Of a DNA stretch of 64,000 bases, positions 21,916-33,928 are shown one piece after another (position 1 is the stretch's first letter; each line of letters starts with the position of its first letter). The stretch spans positions 8,657,630-8,721,629 of the forward strand of contig CM039137.1 in assembly GCA_022036555.1 (NCBI GenBank). The letters are read 5' to 3'. The DNA is from Microstegium vimineum (taxonomy: Eukaryota > Streptophyta > Magnoliopsida > Poales > Poaceae). A program made the position numbers and the translations under genes. The notes beneath the pieces were generated by a model, which saw nothing but the letters and a program-made list of their open reading frames with translations, was not told where the DNA came from and ran no database searches.

Positions 21916-24570
21916 GTACAATAATTTATTAATTTATTTAATCATGCGAGCCTGATTGTTGGTTGAAGCTTATGAGGTTTGAATCTAAAAAATGCATGTA
22001 GCACCTTATAATATGAAATGCAGGTGTTATTATTTTTTTCATGCTATTTGCAAAGATTGATAAATAACTGACTATTAGATCAATGAATAAAATGTTTGTT
22101 ATAATTGTGCTCTTCTTTATCATATTATATATGCCCTCCTGTTTCTGGAAAAAGAACAAACTGACTATTAGTAGAAGTTGGACAAACATGCGACGATGTT
22201 GAGAGTTGACAAGGACCATCAGCAGCTGGTTTGCCCGTATCTGGCTCGGAATAGTTTACTGTGTACCAGATTCGTTTGCATCTCTTTTTTTTTTTGCCTC
22301 CTTGGATATGTAAACTTTGGGCTCATCTTGATTCCAACAGTATGGCAGGTTAGGGAACAATGGGGAACACAGTATAGTTTAGTAGTATACCAGGCTTTCA
22401 GTACAAGCATGCCAATATTACATTATTACTACTATTTTTATCCTATGTGCCCTTGTCAAACTCACTCACACACAGACTTGTTATAATTTTTTCTGCAGTG
22501 ACCTATCGGCACACCAACATTCTCGTGGAAAATTTTAGCTACAGATATTCTTTTGGAACGGTATACAAGTGTCTGCCCATTCATATGACTCCAGGTGTAC
22601 TGATGCATGCCAGTAACAATCTTTTCGTCTATGAGAGAATATGGCTTAGTTTTCAATTGACAAATATTGAATTGTTCTGATTGATCATAAAGAGCCCATG
22701 TTTATACTATCTTTTGACAGAGTACACTTGTCTAGAAAAGGAAGGAAACTAGGAAACAGGCACACAATATGGTAAGAAATAAAAAGTTGTGTTTGTCCGG
22801 AAACAGGACAGACTATTGGAAATTATAAATGAGAATATTCTGCATGTTGGTTTCTTCACATCGATAAATTCTGAATATGGTTCTGACTTGTGTTAAGTAA
22901 ACACATTTAAGCATCAAAATTTTGAAGAAAATGCAAGGATGAATAAACCTTTAGTCCTTGTCACCTGCTTTTATTTTATGCAGGTTATATGTGTTGTAGT
23001 CAAGTTGGATCAACTTAGTTGATCCAATGGGAGGTCTTCAAATTTTAGTGTAGTTTTGAACTACTAGATGTGCCAACTTTTAAGTTTTGGTGGCAGCTTT
23101 TTCTTCTAGAATGCTATCTCTTTGTTCTGTGGCGCTGTTGATTTTGCTAGTGTTTCTACCCAAGACTCACTCTACTCAACTACCTACTTAATTTATATAT
23201 CACTTTGTACTCATGGTTGGCAAATCAAAAGAAACAGGATGAGTGAGTGTGTTGACACGAAACCCGCTTGCATCTTTAATTTTTCTGTAAAGGAACTGTT
23301 TCGATTCCTGTTCTTCTTTGTTGTAGCACGATAAATAGTATCTTTGCACCATTTTTTTATGTGCTCTTATTCTGATTCATTTGTTTTTTAGTATCTTGCA
23401 TCTTCAAATTTAGTGGAACTCATGCTAGTCATCAAGCCACACAGGTTGCATTTACTGGTGTGACCATTCCCTGACTATAATATGTTACATATTCTCTTGC
23501 GATCAAATTGTTAGTTTGTTGTATTTAGGTTATCCTACTTGAGGGCATGCTTCTGAGTATCTGGGGTGGGTGGGTGCGTGCCCGTGCGCGTGGATAAACA
23601 TGTCATGAAGTTAGTTATTGGTGGGGTAATACCAAACCATACGCCATTAGAAAGAGGCCAGCTGGTATGATATCAACCATGGATGTTCTTTAATTCAGTT
23701 TTCTTGTTTAATGAAAATGATAGCAGTGACCGCATTATATGCCAGAGCTAACAAAAGAACAGTGGATAGTACCAGCACTGTTCTCCTTCGTGCCCTTGAC
23801 TCTCTTCTTAATATACTGATATGCAGCTCTCTGCGTGTGAGAAAAAAAATATATCAACACTGTTCACCAAGCATGTTGCACAGACACGCCTGCAGCTATT
23901 ATACCAATCATTCATTTTTTGTGCCAGTGAATTGAAAAAATATGGGTTGACAATTTTTTGAGCGGAGGGATGTAAAAAGCTGGCAATACAAGGAACTGAA
24001 CTAGTCACACGACATCACCTTGTATGCTAAAGGTTGTCTATGAGATGAACACATGTGCTAGCGTATCATTAGGATCTATTATGAATTATCATCATATAAA
24101 CTATATAGCCTTCTTTCATTTGATGTGTCAATCTTGGAATGCCTAATTGTCAATGATGCCAATTTCGTGTGCAACTTTACACTTCTCTGTCCTATTGCAT
24201 AATTTCTTTATTTATTGGTTTCTGGGTTAATTTTGTACTGTTAATCTATAACTCAACTATAGGAAGGTGCTCCAAACAATGTTGGCTTTGAAATTTGGGT
24301 TGTCTGATCCGTTTTTTGTGGCTTTCAGTAGCATAAGTACACAACAGAACTCAGCTTCGAAAAGAAGTATAATGTTTATTCCATACAGATACAGGTAAAT
24401 ATACATTAGAACAGCAAGCGGCAACATGAACTCACAACACTGCAGATACATAGGCAAGGATATTGCAAAATGGGCTAAGATTCTTTTGTAATTCACCCCA
24501 TCTCTTCTACTTTTCCTGCTGTCTGGAATTTAGTGATGGTCCAGTGACAAAGACATTTCATGTGTTCCCA
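21916..24570. other. AT-rich intergenic sequence
   Basis: No supported gene. Many short open frames occur on both strands, none with a recognisable domain. A weak kinase-like patch near 22500 was considered and rejected. Confidence 0.45.
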
Positions 24571-24578
24571 ATTCCTAG

Positions 24579-25078
24579 GCCTTGAAGCATCTGGGTGAAT
24601 ATTGCTCTCTAGAAGAGGACTCTCATGAGGCTGAAGGTGCTTCAAGTATGTGATTCTTTTTTGGGTAAGATATTTGTCGTATTTTGGACCTTCCTTTTTC
24701 AACAGCTGCACACTGCAGGATTCTACTCATAATATCTGGTTCCATGCTTTCACCTTGCAGCTTAAGTCCTCTGTTGTACTGTACATAGCTGTTCTTAAGT
24801 TTTGTTTGTGAAAACTGTGCAAAAAGGATGAAGCTTTCTTTGCTGAAAGTTGCATGAAGTTTGGCATCAATAGTTTTCCACTTTTCAAGTGATAGGCATG
24901 ATTGCATGAACGGTCATAAGCACTTCCACTTAAGCAGTGTCACTTGATGTGTTGTTTCTATCATGTTAGAAATCCAATGCCACCTTCTGTTTATCTTGAC
25001 TTGAGAGCTTCTGGGGGTATGGTCACTGGGCCACCGGGGCAGCTTGGAGGTAACTTCCAGGTTTGGCAGCTGGTGTAA
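24579..25078 (+). other. Two orphan exon-like fragments
   Basis: Two short frames start exactly after good splice acceptors and end at stops. The first (24579-24653, acceptor AATTCCTAG) reads ALKHLGEYCSLEEDSHEAEG and then stops after four more residues. The second (24970-25078, acceptor CATGTTAG) begins with NPMPPSVYLDLRASGG and ends in WQLV. Their composition is protein-like, but I do not recognise a family and see no donors linking them to neighbours. They could be alternative 3' ends of an unannotated transcript or pieces of a decayed gene. Confidence 0.25.
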
Positions 25079-25368
25079 TTATTTATGACCTGGATAATGT
25101 TATATAATCATGAGAAGCAAATATGTCGTGTAATTTGCTGACTCCTTTACAAGCAAACAAAAGGACTAGCTGCCCCTCGTGGGTGTAGTCACAGTCTGGC
25201 ATATAGCAATGGCAACCCTGGGCCCAGCGATTCTGGGCCTTTGCCCAGGCTCCTTTTTTTTTTGACATATATTGCCCAGGATCCTTGGCATTCAACTTCA
25301 CTGGATCTAATTATTGTGTAGCCCATATATATTGGATATTAGGTCTGCTTAGCTGCTTAGCCCACTAA

Positions 25369-25680
25369 GGCTATGTTTGGTTTCCATAAGTCAGTTGACT
25401 TATTAAGTCCGGTGCCTTAAAACCAGTGACTTATAAGTCATGTCTGTTTGGTTTCCAATGACTTATAAGTCATGCATGATAGGGTTGGAGTGTGGTCCCC
25501 AAGCAAAAAAGGTGTGGTCCCGTGTGAAAATGGGGTGACTTATAAGTTTTAAGTTGGGGTGGAGCAACTTATGACTTATAAGTTGAGGTGACTTATAAGC
25601 TAGGAGTGTTTGCCAAAATAAGTCACTTTTTTCACTTTTGGACTTATAAGTAGGTGACTTATTTGGAACCAAACAGGGCC
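25369..25680. mobile_element. Tourist-like MITE (PIF/Harbinger), 312 bp
   Basis: The termini GGCTATGTTTGGTTTCCATA and, inverted, GGCCCTGTTTGGTTCCAAAT are flanked by the 3-bp duplication TAA (25366-25368 and 25681-25683). That is the signature of PIF/Harbinger-derived Tourist elements. ACTTATAAGT words recur through the interior. No coding capacity. Confidence 0.85.
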
Positions 25681-25683
25681 TAA

Positions 25684-26295
25684 CCACTCAAGCTCCTTGA
25701 ATGCTTTGGGTCTGCTACTGGCATATAGGATAGCAATTTGGCACTCAACAGCATAACATATTTTGCTTCCATGGTTTGTTATTGCTTGTGGTGCCTGTGA
25801 CAACATTTGAAGGGGAGATTAGGAGTGGACACCTTGCTGTTTCCCCAATTTTTGTGTCCTAGAGTAATTGAAAATACCACATGAAATTGATACTCTGTAT
25901 GTTGCAGTGATGCTAGCATGTCACTGTTCTTATTAGCGCATTGGTGAGTACTAATGATTGCGGTGTGGACATTAGATTTGCATACTGGGACTACAAATCT
26001 GTCGCGCAGAACAAGTAATTCTACATTGGTAGATCTTGCATTTGCGATCTTTCTCTTAGAAGTCCAATGCCCATGTAGAATTACAATAGGACACTACTCT
26101 ACAGCAACAAATCACATGGTAGACTAATTTACAAAATATCCAGGACCTCTCCATGCATCTAAAATGCTAGTTCATCTCATTAGATTAGTCTCTACAGGCA
26201 AAAAAGTTAGGTATCATCACATAACAGAAGGGGAATATTCTGGGTTCAGTTTGCTCAAATTCCAAATGATAGAATTTTGACACTGTTTCAGGCTT
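25684..26295. other. 3' flank of the Aux/IAA gene
   Basis: No coding signature. It probably includes the 3' untranslated region of the minus-strand Aux/IAA gene, whose stop codon lies at 26296-26298. Confidence 0.4.
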
Positions 26296-28348
26296 TCAGC
26301 AATCTGGTCCTCTTCTAGGAGCTACTGCAATCTGTAAAAAAGGAAAAGCATTAAAAGGAAGGTCATGCTTAGTTTTGAGCAATCAAACATGTAACTGAAA
26401 GCTGCACACATCACTTGAGGTGGCCTTGTGCTTACCAAACCATGGGAAAGCTCTGAGCTCCTCAAAACCCTCAGCCTTTTAGCAGTTGACACAAATACAC
26501 TGCAGGAATTACATACAAAGAAAGACTTTAGATGGTACAATAAAGTAGGCTTCTATTATATTTCAAACTTCAAGTTAGTGTTAGTAGTATTTGATGATTC
26601 AATTTTAGAGAAGGCACGTGAATCAACATGTTTAGTGAGTTGGAGGGCTGATTATAACATTTTCCTTTTTATGTTGGTAGGTTGTGGTTGAATTGTAAAT
26701 GACAAAGGAAGCTTACTTCCACGGCACGTCCCCTACCAGCATCCTGTCTCCTTCATTGTCTTCGTAAACTAGAGTATATTCACCAGATCCATCCAATAAT
26801 TGAGAAAATGTTTTTTCAGTGGCCCCTAGCTGTGTACTTCCAGCACTAGATAGATCCTTTTGAGCTGCAACATAGGCAAAAGCAAAACACAGTGTTAAAG
26901 GAAAGAAGACTACGACTTCGTGTTGTATAGGCGCACAAATTGAAAGCTCTAAAATGATTCTAAGTAATTGTTTCATTCAAACCGATTGTTGATTTTGTAC
27001 CTTCAAGAAAACCATGGAAAAGCTCTTTGACGCCCAATGATAGCCTCTGGTAGCTGTCATAGGCTCCAAGGTCTACTTTCCTTCCAATGGGAATTCCATC
27101 CATGTTGATTTTTACAAGAGGATTCTTCTTGCAGGCAAGCTTATCCTTCATGCCAGCTTCACTATTTTGTGGTTCAGTGGATTGCTTAGATGAACTGCCA
27201 TGAGCAAGATTTCTCCTGAAGGATCTGACTGGAGGCCACCCGACAACCGGAGCTGAAGGCCTTCTGTACCAGACACAGGGCCGGTGAGTTAGTTCTGTCT
27301 TTGAAGTAGTATAGCTGACTATACCATTGATAATGTTAGACGTAGAATGATTGATTCTATTATTATTCACTTTCTACTTATGTAGTGCTACTGTGCTAAC
27401 AAGAATACCATAGCGACCATAGTCCAAAAGAGAAGTGCTCAAGGCTTAAAGCTACACCGAAAAGTTCAAAACCACGAGTTTAGGAAATGATAAAAACACC
27501 CAAAAAACTCATTGCACTTGAGTAAAATCTGACCCCCTTTTATGGAAAAAAGAATGATATGATTTGACAAACTGAAGCGAACAACTTTTGGGCAAGAAAG
27601 TTAAATTCTTAAGGGGCCTCATTTTGACCTAGTAAAAAAAAAAACAAAAGCATCTCTATGTCTATCGTTACCTTCCCTGGGCGTCTGGTCTGTTGTGCAC
27701 AGTTGCAGCAGCAGGAGCATGCTGCGATGTTGGCGGGCAGAATCCTTTCTTTCTCTCAATCGTGGCTGTTATCTTCTTGTCCAGTGCTAGTTCGTTCCCA
27801 CAACCAGCTCCAGCCTGCTGCTTCTGCTCATCACCCCCTTTAATCAATAGAACAAAGTATATCATTACAATCTACAGGCAACAGAACAAAATACTATCAC
27901 AGATAGAGCTTTGAGCAACAGAACAAAAGAGTATATATTTCTTTTTTATGTTCCTGATCTCTAGTAAACAAGAGCACAAGACAAGAATACTGCTATTAAG
28001 CTGCTAGGTACCTTCTGTTTTGGCCTCAATGGTGTCTAAGAACCCCCTCTTTGCCCCTGTTGCAGTAGTGTTTATTGCAGGCTTGGAGGATTTATGTGGG
28101 AAGCAACCAAGCGAGAGAGCTGGGATCTCTCGCCGTATCCCCTCATCTCTTGGCACTACTGCTGTCGTCCCTTCTTCTATGAGACCTGGAGGACCGAGTT
28201 TGAGCTCTAGCTGCTTGTCCTCGCTCCCAAAGCCTGTGTGCCTTGATCTTCCTGCGCCTTGTGCTTCCCTCCCCTTCCATTCTCTCCCATCCGGGATAAG
28301 ATCTAGCAGCCGTGGAAGAGGTGGTTCCCTTTCTTTGGAGTCTCCCAT
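26296..28348 (-). CDS. Auxin-responsive Aux/IAA transcriptional repressor
   Basis: Six exons with consensus splice sites join in frame to 337 residues: 28348-28012, 27837-27672, 27263-27001, 26864-26717, 26499-26436 and 26331-26296. Aux/IAA proteins act in the nucleus. They bind ARF factors, recruit TOPLESS co-repressors, and are degraded when auxin joins them to TIR1/AFB receptors. All four domains are visible: domain I with the EAR motif LELKLGPPG (47-55); the domain II degron VVGWPPVRSFRR (174-185), intact, so auxin-induced turnover is expected; domain III starting LVKINMDGIPIGRKVDL (from 217), with the PB1 lysine; and domain IV with YEDNEGDRMLVGDVPW, then FVSTAKRLRVLRSSEL. Basic residues after the degron may serve as nuclear localisation signals. 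Domain IV reads WNVF where WEMF or WDMF is common. The N-terminal motif LLDLIP precedes domain I. The last exon adds only 11 residues. Which numbered family member it is cannot be decided here. Confidence 0.93.
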
Positions 28349-28423
28349 GGAGTGGTTTTTGGTGAGCTAATTCGATCGGGGGGCTTCAAGAGTCAGAATA
28401 ACACCACACCCCTCCTGGTAGAA

Positions 28424-28437
28424 TGGTATATATATTT
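28424..28437 (-). promoter_or_regulatory. Possible TATA box of the Aux/IAA gene
   Basis: An alternating TATATATATTTT run lies 75-90 bases upstream of the ATG at 28348. Position and sequence suit a core promoter, but AT-rich runs are common in this region. Confidence 0.35.
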
Positions 28438-28449
28438 TGCAACGATAGG

Positions 28450-30826
28450 TGTGCAACTCCCAGAAAGTTTAGTTGGACACTCAACTTAGGCCGGAGAAAC
28501 TACGTGACACATAGCCTATGGTGAGGTCAAAGCGAACATCCAAAAGACAAAGCACTGGAAAGGGGGAATGATGAGGTCACGGAAATGGAACAGGTAGCAT
28601 GCTTATTTTAGCAACAAGACAGGCCATATAGATAGGCAAAACCATACTCCTATACTAGTACTGTATATCTGAAATGAAATTTAAATCAGGCCGTGTCAAA
28701 ACAGCCTTGTAGCCCAGGCGCTTCAGAAATCAGACCCCATGCATCATCCCCTGCTGGTACGGTGGGAAGTGCCCAAGTGGAAGCATGTGGTGGCTAGAGC
28801 TTGCGAAATTACTCCTTGCATTGGCTCCTGTACTGCTACGTGCTACTACCACCACACAGCGCGAGCTGGTCGCCCGCTGTTCGATCCTTTTCTAGGCTTT
28901 CACCTTTTGTCCCATGCAATACAACACAGCTCAGCTCTCCTTTTCATACGACTCCTTCGCCGCCCAGAGTGTCGTCGGTCTGCAGCCCCTGCCCCTGGGG
29001 AAGGCGAAGCATGCCATGCATGCGCTTTGGTGACTATCTAGGCGCCGTGTATGTATGGCTTGGAGCCTTGGACCTTGGAGACGGGCAGCATGTGATGGAC
29101 TGATGGTGATGGTACTTGTGGACATTATTCCATTTACACAAAGCGTGGTGGTTTGGTGGATAGGTCACGGAAACTTGCGTGTTTTTCGTGCTAATGTCGT
29201 CTTCTTCTCCTGTGCGTGCAGGCGTGTGTGTGTGTCTGTCGCAGGCAGCGCTCACGATGCTGTGTGGCGCTGTGCGTCCGCGTGCGCCGAGGAGGACAGC
29301 AGGAGGAAGGAGCACGCTTCTCTGGTCGAGCAAGTGCCGGGGTGCCCGTGCCTCCTTGGCCTGTACTGTACATAAACTTGTGTGGTGCTCCTCGCGCCGT
29401 GGCGGCGTGTGGAATGGTTCCACCACCCACGTCCACCTCTCTCTCTGATCGCGCGCGTACGGGGACCACCCGTGGTGGATGCCGCCTCTTTTTACTGCTG
29501 CCAATCCAGTTGAGTCTCCTGTACTGTATCTGTATTCCTTCTGCCTCCTAGCGCCCTCCCGGCCCGTTCATGGTTATCATCAGCAGTGAACAGCTAGCTT
29601 GAGCAGTTGTCTCGGTTGACAAAGCCGTGCGTGTTGGCCCGTACGGGGGAGGTGCACATGCACTCGTGGCAACAACACTGCACGAGAATGAAGCAAGAGA
29701 AAACTAATGCATCCCAAGTCGTTGACGATCAACAAGTTCATTTCCCACTGCTGACTACGCATCGATCGATCGATCGTGCAAGTTGATTGCGATGGCGTCA
29801 TGTTCTGCCCGGCAATCCAGGGACCTGATTTTTGGCACGACATGTTAGGTCTGTATGTAGTTGACCCTGTTATTAGCTTTGATTCGAGGAGGGCCTTATC
29901 CGGAGTAGTAGCTCATCCGGCCGTAATGATTACCTCATCATCTTATCAAACACCGCGCATGTCATTTAGCAATTAGCATGCATGGCTCTTTGGTCCGAAA
30001 TATCCCAATTTTCTTAGGCTAAGGCTCTATTTTCCGGCTGATTTACTGTGAGAAAAAATATTATTTTGTAATTAAAAGTAGAGTTTATTCGACTGATAAG
30101 TGTGTGTTTGTGTTTTTTTTCTTTTTTTTTTCTGTTGATGGGCTCGCTTCTGTCGTTTGTGCTGCTCTATCTACACGCACGCCGCGTGTATGCCGTACTG
30201 CACAGAGCATGGACCTTTCTTGCTCATCATCGATTTAAGTAGGCTTGACCTCATCATCTGCAAATAAAAATAATGTAACTCGGTGTTTTCCTTACTCTCA
30301 GGGAGGCAAAAAAAAACATTATTAATGCTGCCATAAGACATGCATGACCCCTTAATTAACCAAGTCTTTAAAATGAGCAACAAAACACGCTAGTTAGTGC
30401 AACTGTGCAAAACAAAAAAAAATACTGTATTGTTTTGGATCTTTCTAGTGGTTAGCTTTCAACGCTAGCTAATTAGCAAACTTGTTTTTATAGACCTATA
30501 ATAGAACCCTCGTGTTATCTAGGAAATTAGTGCTTGATTTTCCAAGATGAATGCTAAGTTGCTTTCGTAGTTGAGTGTTGATGTTTTTTTACGCAAATAA
30601 CCAAAAATTAAGAAGGTCAAAATCACATGATCACATAAACATGCTTTTGATTGAAATTGAATAGTGAGTACGTCGCTTCCATGGTCCCATCATCCATCAC
30701 CAATCCAACCGTGCGGCCTTTTGATTTAGTCATGTTAATCCGGCGGGTCACTTTCTAACTCTTGCCAAGTTTAAAATCTGTAACTACCCGGCACTGAAAC
30801 TAAAAGGCACATAGCAATAGGTGACA
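28450..30826. other. Aux/IAA upstream and intergenic region
   Basis: The first few hundred bases upstream of 28348 should contain the Aux/IAA promoter. Overlapping GC-rich open frames at 28740-29550 show no domain. An (ATCG)n run lies at about 29761-29777, and a degraded MITE (TTCCGGCTGATTTACTGTGA) near 30030-30105. Confidence 0.45.
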
Positions 30827-30944
30827 TGTTCGTTTGGCAGGATTATAAACTGTTCCGGCAGGATTATTCACTACTGACTGATTTCTTGTGAGAGAAAAAC
30901 ACTGTTCCGGCTGGATTTAAGCCGACTGAAAAGCCAAACGAACA
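30827..30944. mobile_element. MITE, 118 bp, perfect 12-bp ends
   Basis: TGTTCGTTTGGC at 30827-30838 and its exact complement GCCAAACGAACA at 30933-30944 enclose the core GAGAGAAAAACACTGTTCCGGC. Relatives in the window: 14229 (partial), 16850, 30030, 31346-31442 (inverted) and 34110-34185. No transposase; the superfamily is not assigned. Confidence 0.7.
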
Positions 30945-31345
30945 GGCTGAGGGTGTGCTAGAGTCATAAATTTCTCGACAAATTGCGGCTACCCACTCCC
31001 GGAGACATCGATCTCCCTCTGATTAGTCATAGCTTACTACACGTACACACAAGCTCCACCTCATCACCACCTCACCTGCATGCTTTCCTCCTAATGATAA
31101 ACGAACAAAAGTGTCTGCAATGTGGTACGACCTAATTATAAGATTATAATTATAAATAGTGCAGGTACGCGTAACAAAGAAACATATGTCCAAATTGACG
31201 GGTAGCCAAAAATCACTTCTATATTGCTGAGGTGAACCTTGTTCACCACTTAAACACGCAGCCGCTCTGACAGCCAACACCAACGTCGACAAAACAAAAA
31301 GAAAGAAAAAGAAATAAGAAGTTGTCATGTGTTTTACACACGAGG

Positions 31346-31442
31346 CTTATAAACCGTTTTATTAGTCATCGAAATAGTGTTTTTCTCTCACAATAAAACA
31401 AGCATAGCTTATCAGCCGTCGAAACGATCAAGCGAACAAACC
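31346..31442. mobile_element. Inverted relative of the 30827 MITE
   Basis: CTTATCAGCCGTCG, GATCAAGCGAACAAACC and a central GTGTTTTTCTCTCACAATAA are the complement of motifs in the 30827 element. The ends are degraded. Confidence 0.5.
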
Positions 31443-31689
31443 ATAATCTAGTGAGGGACTGCAGTGAACTTTTCAACAGGAATAGCTACCGCGTTCGTGC
31501 TGTGCTGCTGGCAGAGCTAGCTGGTCAAAAATCAAAACACACCAGCCTGCGGTAAATTAAGCGGTATAGTAGCACGATACACGGTCCCTCTCATACAGCA
31601 AAAGCAAGCAGATCGAACGGCCGCGCTCGTATCATCGATACACGTAGTATGTACAGTAGAGTGGTAGACATGTAGTAGTATGTCTATTG

Positions 31690-32480
31690 TCGCGCGTCAC
31701 TGCGGCGGCACTTGCGCGAAATAATGAGGCGCGGCGCGGCGCGCAGGCGGCCGGGTCAGGTAGCCGGCCGCCGGACACGGCCGATCCGATGATGAGCAAG
31801 GCAGCCACGGCCAGCAGGGGCCGAATTGATGTGCACCGGACAATGCAGCATTGCGATGCGATTCGTCACTCGTCAGATGTGAGGTGCTGCAATGCGGTGC
31901 AAGGGTCGGAGCGCGCGCGCGACGCCTCCGTACGTCGCAGGCGTCGCAATTCGCATCGTCGGCGTCCGCAGCCCGCGCACGCTCAGGGGCTCAGGGCAGG
32001 GTTCCCGGTCCACCTGTGAGCCGCCTCCGATGCTCGCGCTGCAAACTGCCATGCAGCCGTGCATGCCAGTACGCATCTCCGGCTGGCGGCTGCCTGCCCG
32101 CCTGCGCGATGTGGTGCCCATGCATGCATGCATGCATGCGCGCTCCCTGATGCCGCCGGTGAAGCCTGGGCGCCTGGCGCCCCCGGCCGCTGGCCCGCTG
32201 CTGTGTACTGTTGTCTCGGCACGGCAGTCGTCGGCGCCGGCAAGCCATGCATGCAGCTTTTTTCTTTTCTTTTTTTTTTCCCTGGTTCCTCCGGGAGACC
32301 GGGACAGACAGCGCGCACGCACGTTTGGTTCACCGTTGTCTCGTCGTGGCCCGTGCGGGGTTTTGGCGGTTCCGCGGTGGAGTCCGCCGCCTGTGTGCCT
32401 GACCATATGGCATGGCTGCCGCTGTGTAGAGGGGCAGACGGCAGAGTTGACGGCAAGCTTTACCCACATTCCAACAAACC
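31690..32480. other. GC-rich island with CATG repeats
   Basis: An abrupt GC-rich block in AT-rich surroundings, open in several frames on both strands, so no single frame can be trusted. It has many CpG sites and a perfect CATG run at 32119-32138. CATGCA (RY) words are known seed-gene promoter elements, but no downstream gene is recognisable. It could be a promoter or first-exon relic, or a captured gene fragment. Confidence 0.35.
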
Positions 32481-33928
32481 CAACCCTACTGAATGATTGA
32501 ATGTACCAGTACTACTGTTCTTAATTACTCTACAGGACAACCACATTTTGCCCTTCCTAAAAAATAGCATCCTGAACTTTTTGAATCGAAAAATCTCGAG
32601 TTAAAAGCTTCTTCTTTCTAAGGAAAACAAAGAGTTCTTAATCGTCAAATGCCAAACAGGTAAAATTCATGAGAGGCTCAGACTCAGATCACGTGATCAA
32701 CAAACAGAAGTGGCCATGGTCGTTGCCCTTATATATGTAAGTTAGCTACAACTGCCGAATGACTTCTGAATCTTCAGGACTAGTTTGAATCCACGCCGCT
32801 AACAGTTAGCTGCTAGCAAGGCGAAGCTAGCTAGCAGTAGCTTTTTATTAGCTGCACTCCATTTGTATCCTGTAGCTTAGGGTGTCTTCAGCAGTGTGGT
32901 AATCGCTAGCTGATTGGCTGTAAGTATAGAAGTAGAAATAAAATAAGAGAATAGCCTCCAACTGCAGTAAGTTGGACAGAGAGGTAGAGCTATGCATAGA
33001 AGCTTATTGGGAGCCATATGCGAGCCTATAAGTTCAGGAGTGCTAGTGTGATGCTTTTTTTTTGTATCAGTTGACGATTTGGACTATTATTGGGATGCCT
33101 TTATAGTTACTAGTAGTGTTGTTTAGTTTGGAGAACCTAGTCGATAACTTTTTATTAGTCTGTTAGCTAGATTATTCGGATCCACTAGTGCTACTTTTAA
33201 CCGCTAAGCTGCTAATGATTAGCGGCTAAGATCCAAATGGCCCCCTAACCTAACATTAGGTAACAATGAGCGAAACCCTACAATAAGAATAGTTTTCAAA
33301 CACTTTTGACATATTGCAACGAGAAAAAAATATTTATATAAGCAGGGGAAGCATTTTGAAATTAAGGAATTATATGTCATAAATTTAGTAACACGAAAGC
33401 ATGATTTTAGTACTAAGGAAATTTACTGGTGAGTTGGTTCAAATACGCCCTATTAACAACATTCTTCAGACATGTCATTGGACTTGTAATAACATTCTTC
33501 AGATAGGTCGTGCACTTATTGAGCAAATATCTTTGATGCGGCAGCGCATTAGAAAATAATTTTGATGCAGAAAACTCTTGAGAGAATAGATTTATTATAT
33601 AAACAGAGAGAACACGTTGAATAAATTAAGGAATCAGAACGATATTATATAAGCAGAGAGAACACGTTGAATAAATTAAGGAATCAGAACGATGTCCTAA
33701 ATTTAATGACATGCGACACTTCTTAAGCGTGATTTCAGCACTATGATGGGTTTTTTTTTCTGGTGATTTGGTTCAAACACTCACTATATATTAATAACAT
33801 TGTTCAGATAATGAGAAAATAATTTTGATGCAGAAAACTCTTCAGAGAAAAAGCATGTTGAGATTATAAGAAACCAGACTTGTCCAAAATTTAAACCAAT
33901 CGATGACTCTGTTTCTAAAAACTAATTA
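32481..33928. repeat. AT-rich region with degenerate and exact duplications
   Basis: No gene. A 50-bp unit beginning TATTATATAARCAGAGAGAA is tandemly duplicated at 33593-33642 and 33643-33692 with one mismatch. Around it, longer blocks recur in degenerate form: GATGCAGAAAACTCTT at about 33563 and 33828, and GGTTCAAA-ACGC/ACTC followed by TTAA(T/C)AACATT at about 33437 and 33769. This suggests an older repeat of about 300 bases. Confidence 0.6.

Noticed and set aside
22178..22680. Possible receptor-kinase exon (RHTNILVENFSYRYSFGTVYKC) after an acceptor-like TTTTTTCTGCAG at about 22498
   Set aside because: Only one short motif resembles a kinase glycine loop. No lysine, catalytic loop or DFG follows, and stops surround it.
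31687..32500. Several overlapping open frames of 100-200 codons in the GC island
   Set aside because: All frames on both strands are open because of base composition; none has a recognisable domain.
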